From Chitinophaga niabensis (GTDB lineage Bacteria > Bacteroidota > Bacteroidia > Chitinophagales > Chitinophagaceae): a stretch of 64,000 bases of DNA. The position numbers and the translations under genes were made by a program. Within the stretch, counting starts at the first letter, position 1. Each line of letters starts with the position of its first letter. The DNA is taken from contig JAFIGY010000016.1 in assembly GCA_017849435.1 (NCBI GenBank), forward strand, positions 1 through 64,000. The letters are read 5' to 3'. The notes under the pieces are model-generated. The model did no database searches and was not told the DNA's origin. It saw only the letters and a program-made list of their open reading frames with translations. This document shows positions 25,003-33,548 of this stretch, in pieces.

Positions 25003-26190
25003 TCACTTTCCCACTACGGCTATCGCATGCGCTTCTGCCAGTTTTGTTCCATCGGTAAGCGATGTGGATGCGCCGTTTTTCCAGATTTTGGCTACATATT
25101 TTCCCTGCACATTTGACTCGAACCCCGCAACATAAACATCTCCATTTTGTACGGCTACGCCATAAGCGGTGCGGGCCTGGGTACTTTGGGGATCTGTTGT
25201 GAGGGTAAGAGCGCTGCCATTTTTCCACGCATTCACCATAGTGCTGGTACCGGACATGCCGGCTGTATACACATCGTTATTATAAGTAGTAACACCAAAT
25301 GCTTCTGATGAGCGTATGATATCCGAGGCGCCATCAAGCGGTATCCCTGTTCCGTTTTTCCAAAGCCTGGCTTGCCGGGTGCCGCTGGGATTACCTTCCT
25401 GCACATTTTCAGTTCCGGCCACATACATATCACCATTGTTAAAAGCAATGGCATTTGCATTGCCGTTTTTCTTCTTATCGCTCAGTGATTGCATAGCGCT
25501 GCCATTTTTCCAAACCTGGGCAACAGCGCCATAATACCCGACATTGGAATATAAGCCCTTTATATACCCCACCACATATACATCGTTTCCTTGTACGGCT
25601 ATCCCATTGGCTACAGATTCTGTTTTCTGGGGATCTGCAAGTTCCAGCGGCATAACTGCTCCATTTTTCCAAAGTCTGGCTACCCTGTTACTTCTCTTTA
25701 CAGTAACGTAACTGGTTCCGTTAAATTCTAATACATCATATTGTACTACCTCATAGCCGGCCACATAGACGTCGTTTCCCTGTACGGCCACCGCATGTGC
25801 CTCCGCTAAAAGTTTTCCGTCTGTAAGAGACGTTGCAACACCGTTTTTCCAGATGGTGGCGGTATAATTGGCCAGTGTTCCATTATTTATTGCAGCCTGG
25901 AACCCTGCTACATAAACGTCCGATCCTTTCACTGCAATGCCAAATGCGTTTGCATACCCGTTATCGTCCGTAAGGGAAGTACCTGCACCGTTTTTCCAAA
26001 CTTTGGCTACCTGCCTTTGCGTGTTGTTGCTGGTATTTGAAACTTCGTACCCGGCAACATATACGTCTGCTCCTGTCGAATTGTTGGGAGGGCCGGGAGG
26101 GGGAGGGTTACCCGGACCACTGCTTTTACTACATGCCGAAAATACAGCACAGATAAGCATTATGACGATTGTATATTTTATTGCTTTCAT
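25003..26190 (-). CDS. Lipoprotein with seven propeller-type repeats
   Basis: 395 residues. The signal peptide ends in the lipobox FSAC. The mature protein is seven copies of a ~45-60 residue unit, each starting DVYVAG (variants DVYVVG, DMYVAG, DVYTAG) and containing WKNG about 20-35 residues later, then a LTDG-like turn and an (A/G)xAV strand. Seven such units fit a seven-bladed beta-propeller displayed on the cell surface. No enzyme motif is visible. The intact gene is followed by the frameshifted lipoprotein remnant. Function unknown; ligand binding is the likeliest role. Confidence 0.85.
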   Translation of the reverse strand: MKAIKYTIVIMLICAVFSACSKSSGPGNPPPPGPPNNSTGADVYVAGYEVSNTSNNTQRQVAKVWKNGAGTSLTDDNGYANAFGIAVKGSDVYVAGFQAAINNGTLANYTATIWKNGVATSLTDGKLLAEAHAVAVQGNDVYVAGYEVVQYDVLEFNGTSYVTVKRSNRVARLWKNGAVMPLELADPQKTESVANGIAVQGNDVYVVGYIKGLYSNVGYYGAVAQVWKNGSAMQSLSDKKKNGNANAIAFNNGDMYVAGTENVQEGNPSGTRQARLWKNGTGIPLDGASDIIRSSEAFGVTTYNNDVYTAGMSGTSTMVNAWKNGSALTLTTDPQSTQARTAYGVAVQNGDVYVAGFESNVQGKYVAKIWKNGASTSLTDGTKLAEAHAIAVVGK

Positions 26191-26215
26191 TGTTTGTTAT
26201 TTTATTGACGTGATA

Positions 26216-26509
26216 CTAGTTAAACTGATCGATGTTCTGTTGCCAGGGAATGGTTTTATCGGTAACAAGGAAATTGATGATGTCGAAGAATGAGTTCAGA
26301 TCGTTGTACAATTCGGTCCCGATGGTGCGGCTGTTGGATATAGCTGCGATACAAATACCATTACTGTTTGTACTGAGCCAGCCAAAAGCGCCGTCAGCAC
26401 GTGTGAAATTGGAATAATCATAGGTATAGCCGGATACCTCTCTGCCCAGTCCGTAATATTTTACTTCATCCGGTTGCCGCGTGTATTCCTGTGATCCCCG
26501 GAATAACAC
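26216..26509 (-). CDS. Hypothetical protein or C-terminal remnant, 97 aa
   Basis: Not recognised. The sequence is protein-like (EVKYYGLGREVSGYTYDYSN, GAFGWLSTNSNGICIAAISN, FFDIINFLVTDKTIPWQQN) and fairly aromatic, but the only start is a GTG and an in-frame stop lies about 13 codons upstream. It ends 25 bp before the propeller gene on the same strand. It looks like the surviving C-terminus of a larger exported protein, or a short gene with an unusual start. Confidence 0.4.
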   Translation of the reverse strand: MLFRGSQEYTRQPDEVKYYGLGREVSGYTYDYSNFTRADGAFGWLSTNSNGICIAAISNSRTIGTELYNDLNSFFDIINFLVTDKTIPWQQNIDQFN

Positions 26510-26649
26510 AGAACCGGAACAAATTGGGGTCGGAATTTGCCCGGCTCAGGTGTTATAATGTGCTATAAGCCGACCGCGGATGGTCGTTTGCAGTGTTACT
26601 AAGTATCAGGATTTAAATTAAGACAGAAAGGAAAATGAGAAACGACTAT

Positions 26650-26684
26650 TGAGTGAAGCAGGGCCAAAAATGAGTGAAGCAGGG
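26650..26684. promoter_or_regulatory. 14-bp direct repeat with 21-bp period beside a LytTR gene
   Basis: TGAGTGAAGCAGGG occurs at 26650-26663 and 26671-26684. Two direct repeats about two helical turns apart is the architecture of LytTR-family binding sites. The repeat overlaps no gene and begins just after the stop of the LytTR regulator at 26688, upstream of the minus-strand hypothetical gene. It may be a target or autoregulatory site; this is inference. Confidence 0.35.
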
Positions 26685-26687
26685 GTT

Positions 26688-27455
26688 TTAAAGATTGGTC
26701 ATTCTTTTTACGAGTTCTTCCCGGCGGCCGGCAGAGAGGTCTATTTCCGTACCGTCTTCCAGTATCAGGTAACCGCCTTCCGCTTTTATCAGCTCCACTA
26801 CATAGTGAAGATTGACGATGGTAGAACGGCTGACCCGGTAAAATTGCGGGAACGCGATTAAAAACTCGAACTCCTTGAGTGTTTTGCTGGCAGTGATCTT
26901 GGGCTGTTGTAACAGGTGAAAAACGGAGTAGTTGCTGGAGGCTTCCACACGGATAATATCTTCCAGCTTGATAAATTTGATGCCGCTGGTGGTCGTTAAC
27001 GCGATGCGGCTGGGAGCGTTTGTTTTCTGTTCCAGCATATTCTCCAGCATCTGCAACTGATGTTGCTGATCATCTGTATGGTTTCCTGTTTTTTCCTGTA
27101 ACTTCTTTTCCAGCCGTTGTAACGTCACCGCCAGTTCCTCCGGATCAACCGGCTTCAACAGGAAATCCAGTGCACTCACGCGCAGGGCCTGCAGCACAAA
27201 ATCGTTGTGGGCGGTAACGAACACCACTTCAAAATTTACTTCCTCTAACTCCTCCAGGAACTCGAAGCCACTTAACATAGGCATTTCGATATCCAGGAAT
27301 AACACATCCGGTTGCAGTGTATTGATCTCCGCTTTCAGTATCGCGGGGTCCGTATAATAACCTATGATTTCAATCGACCTGCTTGTTTCCGTAATCTTTT
27401 TTTGCAGCAGCCGACAGCTTAGGACTTCGTCATCTAACAAAACGGCCTTGATCAT
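26688..27455 (-). CDS. LytTR family response regulator
   Basis: 255 residues. The receiver domain (1-120) has AVLLDDE, the phospho-acceptor in DVLFLDIEMPML, FVTAHND and LLKPVDPEEL. The C-terminal LytTR DNA-binding domain (~155-255) shows IKLEDIIRVEASSNYSVFHL, FYRVSRSTIVNLHYV and LSAGRREELVKRM. Such regulators usually sit beside a membrane sensor kinase of the LytS/HPK type; none is nearby, so this is an orphan regulator. Confidence 0.93.
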   Translation of the reverse strand: MIKAVLLDDEVLSCRLLQKKITETSRSIEIIGYYTDPAILKAEINTLQPDVLFLDIEMPMLSGFEFLEELEEVNFEVVFVTAHNDFVLQALRVSALDFLLKPVDPEELAVTLQRLEKKLQEKTGNHTDDQQHQLQMLENMLEQKTNAPSRIALTTTSGIKFIKLEDIIRVEASSNYSVFHLLQQPKITASKTLKEFEFLIAFPQFYRVSRSTIVNLHYVVELIKAEGGYLILEDGTEIDLSAGRREELVKRMTNL

Positions 27456-27578
27456 TGGGCAGAATTAACGTTTTAAATGTACATAAAATCCTTCAGACCT
27501 TTGTAAGGCCGGCTTTGTTCATATGTATATGAAATATTAATAAAAATATTAATTTTACCGATTAAATATTCTATCAAT

Positions 27579-28031
27579 ATGGAAAATCAAAGTTTGTTCG
27601 AGCTGCAAATAGATGGTGAAAGCAGCAGTTTTTTATCTGAAACAGCCCGCTGGGGCAAGTTTTTGGCTGTTGTTGGTTTTATTTTCTGCGGATTAATGGC
27701 ATTCATCGCGATGTTGATGGCAACGGGTGGAGGACCCTTTGCAATGTACGGCGCCATGTATGGAAATTATGCCACTACTATGCGCACTACTGTGGCCTTT
27801 ATTTACATTGTCATGAGCTTTATCAGCTTTTTCCCTTACCTGTTCCTTTTTCAGTTTTCCGGAAGGATGCAGAGGGCTTTGCGGACTGCGGACCAGTACA
27901 GCCTGGTGGAGGCATTTTCCAGCCTCAAATCTACGTTTAAATTTGTGGGTATTCTAACCATTATTATGCTCTCTTTCATCGCGATCGCTTTCTTATTCGG
28001 TCTGGTGGCAGGGCTTTCTAATCTTGGCTGA
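27579..28031 (+). CDS. DUF5362-like membrane protein
   Basis: 150 residues with three predicted membrane spans (about 28-48, 70-92 and 120-146). The layout is a short cytoplasmic start, ETARWGKFLAVVGFIFCGLMAF, a glycine/methionine-rich loop (MYGAMYGNYATTM), then FSGRMQRALRTADQYSLVEAFSSLKSTFKFVGIL, the conserved part of the family. Function unknown. Its 3' end overlaps the convergent glucosylglycerol-phosphate gene by 39 bp. Confidence 0.8.
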   Translation: MENQSLFELQIDGESSSFLSETARWGKFLAVVGFIFCGLMAFIAMLMATGGGPFAMYGAMYGNYATTMRTTVAFIYIVMSFISFFPYLFLFQFSGRMQRALRTADQYSLVEAFSSLKSTFKFVGILTIIMLSFIAIAFLFGLVAGLSNLG

Positions 28032-30251
28032 TCTTTTTAACTCATCCATAAATTCATCCGCCCAGTATTCGATATTGTAGTAACTAACGTTATCGTATAA
28101 ACGTTTCATCCGGATCTGCTTTTCCTGCTTGTTCATTGAGATGGCGCGCAGGAGGCAGTCCTTCATGGAATCGTTATCATAAGGATTGGTGAGGATGGCG
28201 CTGGGCATTTCTACGGAAGCGCCGGCAAATTCTGAGAGGATGAGCACACCTTCCGAGTCGGGGTACTGTCCTTGTACGGCCACATATTCCTTGGCCACGA
28301 GGTTCAGCCCGTCCCGGAGGGGCGTGATCCAGGCTACGTCTGCGATGGCGTAATAGGCCAGTACTTCCTCGAAGGAGAAAGAACGGAAAAAGAAGTGGAT
28401 CGGCACCCAGTCGATCGTTGAGTATTGCCCGTTGATTTTACCGATGGCCTGTTCCAGTTCCTGCTGCACCTGTTCATAGATCTTCATGCCACTGGCCGGT
28501 GGTGTACAGATATTGATCAGTTCCACTTTCCCGTGCAGGGCGGGATGTTCTTCTAGGAATTGATGGAAAGCACGGATCTTTTCCAATGGTCCTTTTACAT
28601 AATCCAGCCGCTCGATGCTGAGGATCGTTTTTTTGCCCGCGGTATTTTTTTTCAGTTGTGCAATGCGTTGCTGCGTGTCTTCCCGCTGCGTCAGTTCCCG
28701 GATGTAATTCACATGCACACCAACGGGATTGGCGCCCAGCCTTACTTTCCGTCTTCCCGTGTCAATCTCTGTGGTGATAGTGCCGGTACCCATTGCGCAG
28801 CTGTAGGTCAGGAAGCGTGGCGCGGCGTGGGTTTGTTCCGTGATCTTTACGGGCATCAGGCTTTTTACCACGTCCACGAAATTCTCCACGTACCGCGGGA
28901 TGTGGAAGCTTACGTAATCGCATTGCAGGAGGCTGCCGATGATCTCCGCGCGCCAGGGGATGATGTTGAAGGTATTGGCGGCGGGGAAGGCCGTGTGGTG
29001 GAAGAAGCCGATGGTGAGGTCAGGGCGTAGCCGGCGGAGGAAACCGGGCACCATCCAGAGATTATAGTCGTGTATCCAGATCATTGCATTCGGCTCCGCT
29101 TCCGCCGCTGCCCGCTCTGCGAAAAGGTGGTTGATCTTCAGGTAATATTCCCAGTGCGCATGATTGAACTGCACTTTTTCGATGAAGGAAAAGATAGCGG
29201 GCCAGAATGCTTCTTTGGAAAAGAGCTTGTAGAAAATGTCGATATCGTTTTTCTCCAGCAACACCGGACTGGCCTGCAGATGCGGATACTGGTCCCGGTC
29301 GATGTAAAAGTTCTCCTCGTTTTCTAATCCATCCTTTATTTCCTGCCAGGCGATCCACAAGCCGTGGCGGCCGGTTTTAAAGAAGCCGGTTAGTGTGGGG
29401 AGGATGCCGTTCGGGCTTTTAGGTGCGCGCCGGATCAATTGTCCGTTCTCTTCCACGGTTTCAAACGGGAAGCGGTGATATAACATCACCAGCTGGGTGG
29501 AATCATCGCTTTCAACCGGAGCAGGAGCAGGTTTGCGGTAGAAGGGCCTGAACGCATCGAAATGGTTCATGGCTTCCAGGATGCCACCGGCGCCGGCCAT
29601 TTCCGCGAAGTATACACCATCGAGACGGCTGGCGGCTGTCAGCAACGCGGCCTCCGCTTCTCCCACTACCACGCCTTTGAATCCCCGTCCGTAGAGGGAC
29701 AAATCATTCAGCGTGTCTCCGGCCACCAATACGGCTTCTTGCGGTATGCGCAAAAGATCGATCAGTTGTTGTAATGTAGTGCCCTTGTTCACATCCGGTG
29801 GCAGTACATCCAGGAATTTATCCGCGGAAAGGATGATATCGCAGCCCAATTCCTTTTCCCACCGCGCTACATGCGCTTTCACGCTTTCATCATCATACAG
29901 AAAAGCGCACCTGCGTTGATGGGGCACTTCCTGCAGGCGAATACCTTCCGCTCCGCTCAACAGCTCCATCACCGGGCGTTTCCCCGGCCACTTCCGTTCG
30001 ATATTATTCTGGATCGGTTGCACCGGCTGTAAAGTAACGCCATCGAGTATGGTGGCGCCTACATCGCAAATGATATAGTCGGGCCTGGGAATGACGGGAT
30101 CGTTCAGTAAGGGCAATACACTTTCCACACCGCGACCGGTAACGAAAATCAGCCGGAAATCTTCCGTTTCCCGGATAATTCTGTACAGGTGTTCTTTGTG
30201 ATGTTGACTACCGCCTAAAAAAGTTCCGTCGAGGTCCGTTGCTAAGATCAT
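27993..30251 (-). CDS. Fused glucosylglycerol-phosphate phosphatase/synthase
   Basis: 752 residues. The N-terminal ~250 are a HAD phosphatase (LATDLDGTFLGG, VTGRG, VNKGTTLQQLI, VAGDTLNDLSLY). The rest is a GT20 glycosyltransferase with KSPNGILPTL, HINHLFAER, WIHDYNLWMVP, FFHHTAFPAANTFNIIPWR, HIPRYVENFVDV, ERLDYVKG, ITPLRDGLNLVAKEY and LILSEFAG. KSPNGILPTL and HDYNLW are features of GgpS rather than OtsA, so the product should be glucosylglycerol from ADP-glucose and glycerol-3-phosphate, an osmolyte. The ATG at 30251 fits the HAD start; an upstream start at 30344 would lie before the probable promoter element. Confidence 0.85.
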   Translation of the reverse strand: MILATDLDGTFLGGSQHHKEHLYRIIRETEDFRLIFVTGRGVESVLPLLNDPVIPRPDYIICDVGATILDGVTLQPVQPIQNNIERKWPGKRPVMELLSGAEGIRLQEVPHQRRCAFLYDDESVKAHVARWEKELGCDIILSADKFLDVLPPDVNKGTTLQQLIDLLRIPQEAVLVAGDTLNDLSLYGRGFKGVVVGEAEAALLTAASRLDGVYFAEMAGAGGILEAMNHFDAFRPFYRKPAPAPVESDDSTQLVMLYHRFPFETVEENGQLIRRAPKSPNGILPTLTGFFKTGRHGLWIAWQEIKDGLENEENFYIDRDQYPHLQASPVLLEKNDIDIFYKLFSKEAFWPAIFSFIEKVQFNHAHWEYYLKINHLFAERAAAEAEPNAMIWIHDYNLWMVPGFLRRLRPDLTIGFFHHTAFPAANTFNIIPWRAEIIGSLLQCDYVSFHIPRYVENFVDVVKSLMPVKITEQTHAAPRFLTYSCAMGTGTITTEIDTGRRKVRLGANPVGVHVNYIRELTQREDTQQRIAQLKKNTAGKKTILSIERLDYVKGPLEKIRAFHQFLEEHPALHGKVELINICTPPASGMKIYEQVQQELEQAIGKINGQYSTIDWVPIHFFFRSFSFEEVLAYYAIADVAWITPLRDGLNLVAKEYVAVQGQYPDSEGVLILSEFAGASVEMPSAILTNPYDNDSMKDCLLRAISMNKQEKQIRMKRLYDNVSYYNIEYWADEFMDELKRSAKIRKPCHQTE

Positions 30252-30331
30252 GCGCTCGTTTTTTGTGAGAAAATACAGCTGAAGAACAGCCGGGCATAAG
30301 GGAAATAGGTTAACAATCCGGATCAGCGCTG

Positions 30332-30339
30332 CAAAGTTA
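30332..30339 (-). promoter_or_regulatory. TAACTTTG -7 element of the glucosylglycerol-phosphate gene
   Basis: An exact TAnnTTTG on the minus strand, 81 bases before the ATG at 30251. No convincing -33 box is seen. Because it lies downstream of the alternative start at 30344, it argues for the shorter protein. Confidence 0.4.
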
Positions 30340-30446
30340 CGCATTTCCGTGGGTAGCCGGAAGCGTTATGGGTGACAACTTGGCGCTATCTGGTGACTAT
30401 TAGACACGAACAGCAAATATCAGTTGTTTTTACTAACTTACCATAT

Positions 30447-32237
30447 ATGATACAGCCAAAACGATTATTTGACGCAGTCGCTTATCAACTGGAGAAATTC
30501 CCGAAATCTGACATGTTCTGTTCCAAGGTAAATGGTACCTGGAAACCCTGGTCCACTGCTGAAACACAGCAGATCGTGAACCGTTTGAGTGCGGGGCTGC
30601 TCAGTCTTGGTGTGGGCGGAAAGGATTTTACCGTAGAGAATGCGGATAAGATCGCCATCATCAGCAATAATCGTCCGGAATGGGTGTTCACAGACCTGGC
30701 CGTGCAACAGACGGGTGCTATCCTCGTACCGCTGTATCCTACTACCAATCCGCTGGAAATAAAATTCATCCTGAACGATGCGGCAGTTGAATACATTTTT
30801 GTCAGCAGTACGGAAATGCTGGAGAAGATCAAAGACCTTAAAGCAGACGTTCCTTCCCTGAAAAATATTTTCACCTTCGATGAAATACCTGGTGCGGATC
30901 ACTGGTCCAAACTCACTGCTGCTGCGGATGATGCGCTGCTGGCAAAAGTAGATGCCACCCGCTCCGCCATCAGCGAAGCGCATGTGGCCACCATCATTTA
31001 CACTTCCGGTACCACCGGTACCCCCAAGGGCGTAATGCTGACCCATCGTAACATCGTCAGCAATGTGTTCTTCTCCAAGGAAAGCTTCCCTTTCGTGGAT
31101 GCACCGGAATCAAAGGTGCTGAGCTTCCTGCCCCTGAACCATATTTTCGAGAAAACGGTTACTTACATCTACCTGTTCAGCGGTATCGGCATTTTTTACG
31201 CCGAGAATATGGACAAGATCGGGGATAACCTGAAGGAAGTTTGTCCTGATGGCTTCACCACCGTACCCCGTCTGCTGGAAAAGGTGTATGAGCGGATCAT
31301 GAGCAAAGGGAATGAGCTGAAAGGCATCAAACGTGGCCTCTTCTTCTGGGCCGTGGCATTGGGAAAGAAATACGATAACAATATCAGCGGAGGCTGGTGG
31401 TATAACCTCCAGCTCGCCATTGCTAATAAACTGGTGTTCTCTAAATGGCGTGAAGCGTTGGGGAACCGCATCCAGTTCATTGTAACCGGTGGCGCGGCCT
31501 GCCAGGAAAATCTCCTGCGTATTTTCAACGCTGCAAAAATACCGGTGTATGAAGGATATGGCCCTACGGAGAACAGTCCCGTGATCAGCGTGAACCGGCG
31601 TTTTCCGCCGGGAAATACCCGCTTCGGTACTACAGGACCGGTGATCAATGGTATTGAAGCAATGTTGACCGAGGAAGGAGAGATCTGCGTGAAAGGGTCC
31701 ACAGTGATGAAAGGATATTACAAGCGCCAGGACCTCACCGATGAAACGGTGATCGATGGATGGTTGCATACGGGGGATATCGGAACTTTCATTGACGGGA
31801 AATTCCTGAAGATCACGGACCGTAAGAAAGAGCTCTTCAAAACCAGCGGTGGTAAGTATGTTGCTCCGCAGATGATCGAAAATAAATGCAAAGAGAGCCC
31901 CTTCATCGAACAGATGATCGTAATCGGCTCCGAGCGCAAGTTTGTAGCGGCACTTATCGTGCCTTCCTTTACCATCCTGAAACAATGGATGGGTCAGAAT
32001 AATATTCCCTTCACCACAAAGGAGGAGGCCGTACGCCACCCGGATGTGGTGGCCATGTATCAACGGGTGATCGACAAGTACAACGCACTTTTCAACCATG
32101 TGGAGCAGATCAAGAAGTTTGAACTGCTGCACGACGAATGGAGTGTGGAAACCGGTGAGATGACGCCGAAGCTAAGTCTGCGGCGGAAAGTGATCATGGA
32201 AAAGTATAAGGATGTGGTGGAAAATATCTACAAATAA
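30447..32237 (+). CDS. Long-chain fatty acid-CoA ligase (AMP-binding)
   Basis: 596 residues from the ATG at 30447; a GTG at 30372 adds non-family residues. Adenylation motifs are present: YTSGTTGTPKG (P-loop), VYEGYGPTENSP, DGWLHTGDIG, and DRKKELFKTSGGKYVAPQMIE toward the end. It activates fatty acids to acyl-AMP and then acyl-CoA for beta-oxidation or lipid synthesis. The layout is that of the ~600-residue FadD15-type enzymes common in Bacteroidota. Its 3' end overlaps the convergent DUF1624 gene by 10 bp. Confidence 0.94.
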   Translation: MIQPKRLFDAVAYQLEKFPKSDMFCSKVNGTWKPWSTAETQQIVNRLSAGLLSLGVGGKDFTVENADKIAIISNNRPEWVFTDLAVQQTGAILVPLYPTTNPLEIKFILNDAAVEYIFVSSTEMLEKIKDLKADVPSLKNIFTFDEIPGADHWSKLTAAADDALLAKVDATRSAISEAHVATIIYTSGTTGTPKGVMLTHRNIVSNVFFSKESFPFVDAPESKVLSFLPLNHIFEKTVTYIYLFSGIGIFYAENMDKIGDNLKEVCPDGFTTVPRLLEKVYERIMSKGNELKGIKRGLFFWAVALGKKYDNNISGGWWYNLQLAIANKLVFSKWREALGNRIQFIVTGGAACQENLLRIFNAAKIPVYEGYGPTENSPVISVNRRFPPGNTRFGTTGPVINGIEAMLTEEGEICVKGSTVMKGYYKRQDLTDETVIDGWLHTGDIGTFIDGKFLKITDRKKELFKTSGGKYVAPQMIENKCKESPFIEQMIVIGSERKFVAALIVPSFTILKQWMGQNNIPFTTKEEAVRHPDVVAMYQRVIDKYNALFNHVEQIKKFELLHDEWSVETGEMTPKLSLRRKVIMEKYKDVVENIYK

Positions 32238-33451
32238 CTCAACCACCATTTTTGCCTGTTAGCCTGCTTGTAGCTGTCGTACCACTTACAAGGCGGATAC
32301 AGCGCTACTACCACCAGTATCCAGAAGAAATAAGTCACGCCGAGCGAGAAGCCGTAGCCCTGCAGTTGCGGGTTCTGACCGGTCCATAACGCATTGTTTA
32401 ACACCATGTCGCTCCAGTGATGGCCACTGAAGCTTGTCATGATCATGGCCAGCAGATGCAGGAGTATGAGATGCAGGATGTAGTAGAACATTGGTACTCT
32501 TCCGTATACGGCGATCTTTTGTCCCAGCCATCCCGGCGTGCTTTCGGTGAACGCCAGGAATATCATGGCGGGGCCGAGGGTCATAAGCAGGTAGAGCAGG
32601 GAAGGAGGGTATTTCACTGTGTTGAGGAAAGACAGGGCTGTGAAGAGGGCGGTGGGTTGAGTGAACCAGTACCTGGCATCACCGTAAATGTTGATATAGC
32701 GGATGATGATGAACAGGAGGATGAGTGAGCAACCCAGTATCAGCAGCAGCTTTTTACGACGCTCTGCCGGAAAGTTCCGCGAATAGATCGTTCCCATGCC
32801 ATAACCCAATGCCATCACGCCTATCCACGGAATGAGCGGGTAACCCACCAGGATGCCGTATCCGTTGTAAATGAACATGCGTTGCTCATGGAGCAGCGCC
32901 CAGCCAAAAGCACCGGCTCCATTACCGGGAACATGCACGGAATCCAAAAGATTATGACCGACGATCATCACGATGCTGAATGCAAGAATCGCTTTAACAG
33001 GCAGGTATATCAATGCCGCCAGCGCGATCATGCTGATGCCTAAGGCCCATATCACAATGAGGTCCGTTTCATGAACAGCTAAACTGAAATACCAGGCCCA
33101 ATGGATGAGGGTCAATTCCAGGAGTATCAGCCAGAAGCCGCGCTTCAACAGGAAAAGGGACAATTCCCGTTTGCTTTTCCTTTCTCCCACAAGAAATGCG
33201 GATATCCCGGAAAGGAACATGAACAGCGGTGCACAGAAATGTGTGATCCAACGAGTGAAAAAGAGAGCGGCATTTGTTTGGGAAAGGTCCAGCGGATCAT
33301 ACAGGAAAGCATCCGCATGAAAATAATCACGTACATGATCCAGCGCCATAATAACCATGATGAGACCTCTCAACAGGTCGATAGACGCTACTCTTTTGAT
33401 GGTTGCAGGAGTGGATCCGGTAACCTGTTGGGGTACAGTCAATGTTTTCAT
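32228..33451 (-). CDS. DUF1624 family membrane protein (heparan N-acetyltransferase-like)
   Basis: 407 residues with about ten membrane spans. It starts RVASIDLLRGLIMVIMALDHVRDYF, the hallmark of DUF1624/HGSNAT-like acyltransferases, followed by CAPLFMFLSGISAFL, the cytoplasmic KRELSLFLLKRGFWL, and C-terminal FYYILHLILLHLLAM. The family is predicted to acylate a sugar using acetyl-CoA across the membrane; the substrate is unknown. The ATG at 33451 is chosen because an exact TACATTTG element (33470-33477, minus) overlaps the alternative TTG start. Confidence 0.85.
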   Translation of the reverse strand: MKTLTVPQQVTGSTPATIKRVASIDLLRGLIMVIMALDHVRDYFHADAFLYDPLDLSQTNAALFFTRWITHFCAPLFMFLSGISAFLVGERKSKRELSLFLLKRGFWLILLELTLIHWAWYFSLAVHETDLIVIWALGISMIALAALIYLPVKAILAFSIVMIVGHNLLDSVHVPGNGAGAFGWALLHEQRMFIYNGYGILVGYPLIPWIGVMALGYGMGTIYSRNFPAERRKKLLLILGCSLILLFIIIRYINIYGDARYWFTQPTALFTALSFLNTVKYPPSLLYLLMTLGPAMIFLAFTESTPGWLGQKIAVYGRVPMFYYILHLILLHLLAMIMTSFSGHHWSDMVLNNALWTGQNPQLQGYGFSLGVTYFFWILVVVALYPPCKWYDSYKQANRQKWWLSYL

Positions 33452-33469
33452 ACGCGATTTATCTTGACG

Positions 33470-33477
33470 CAAATGTA
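33470..33477 (-). promoter_or_regulatory. TACATTTG -7 element
   Basis: An exact TAnnTTTG on the minus strand, 18 bases before the ATG of the DUF1624 gene. No clear -33 partner at 19-21 bases. Confidence 0.4.
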
Positions 33478-33508
33478 GCCAAACTTTCTATGAAACGGCG
33501 GATAGTAA

Positions 33509-33541
33509 AAAGGGCTGGCGGTTCTTTTCCGCCAGCCCTTT
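33509..33541 (-). terminator. Terminator of the efflux operon
   Basis: A 13-bp perfect stem (AAAGGGCTGGCGG with CCGCCAGCCCTTT) and 7-base loop. In the minus direction the stem is followed by TTTT, and it starts 7 bases after the stop of the RND transporter gene. Confidence 0.9.
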
Positions 33542-33548
33542 AGCAAGA

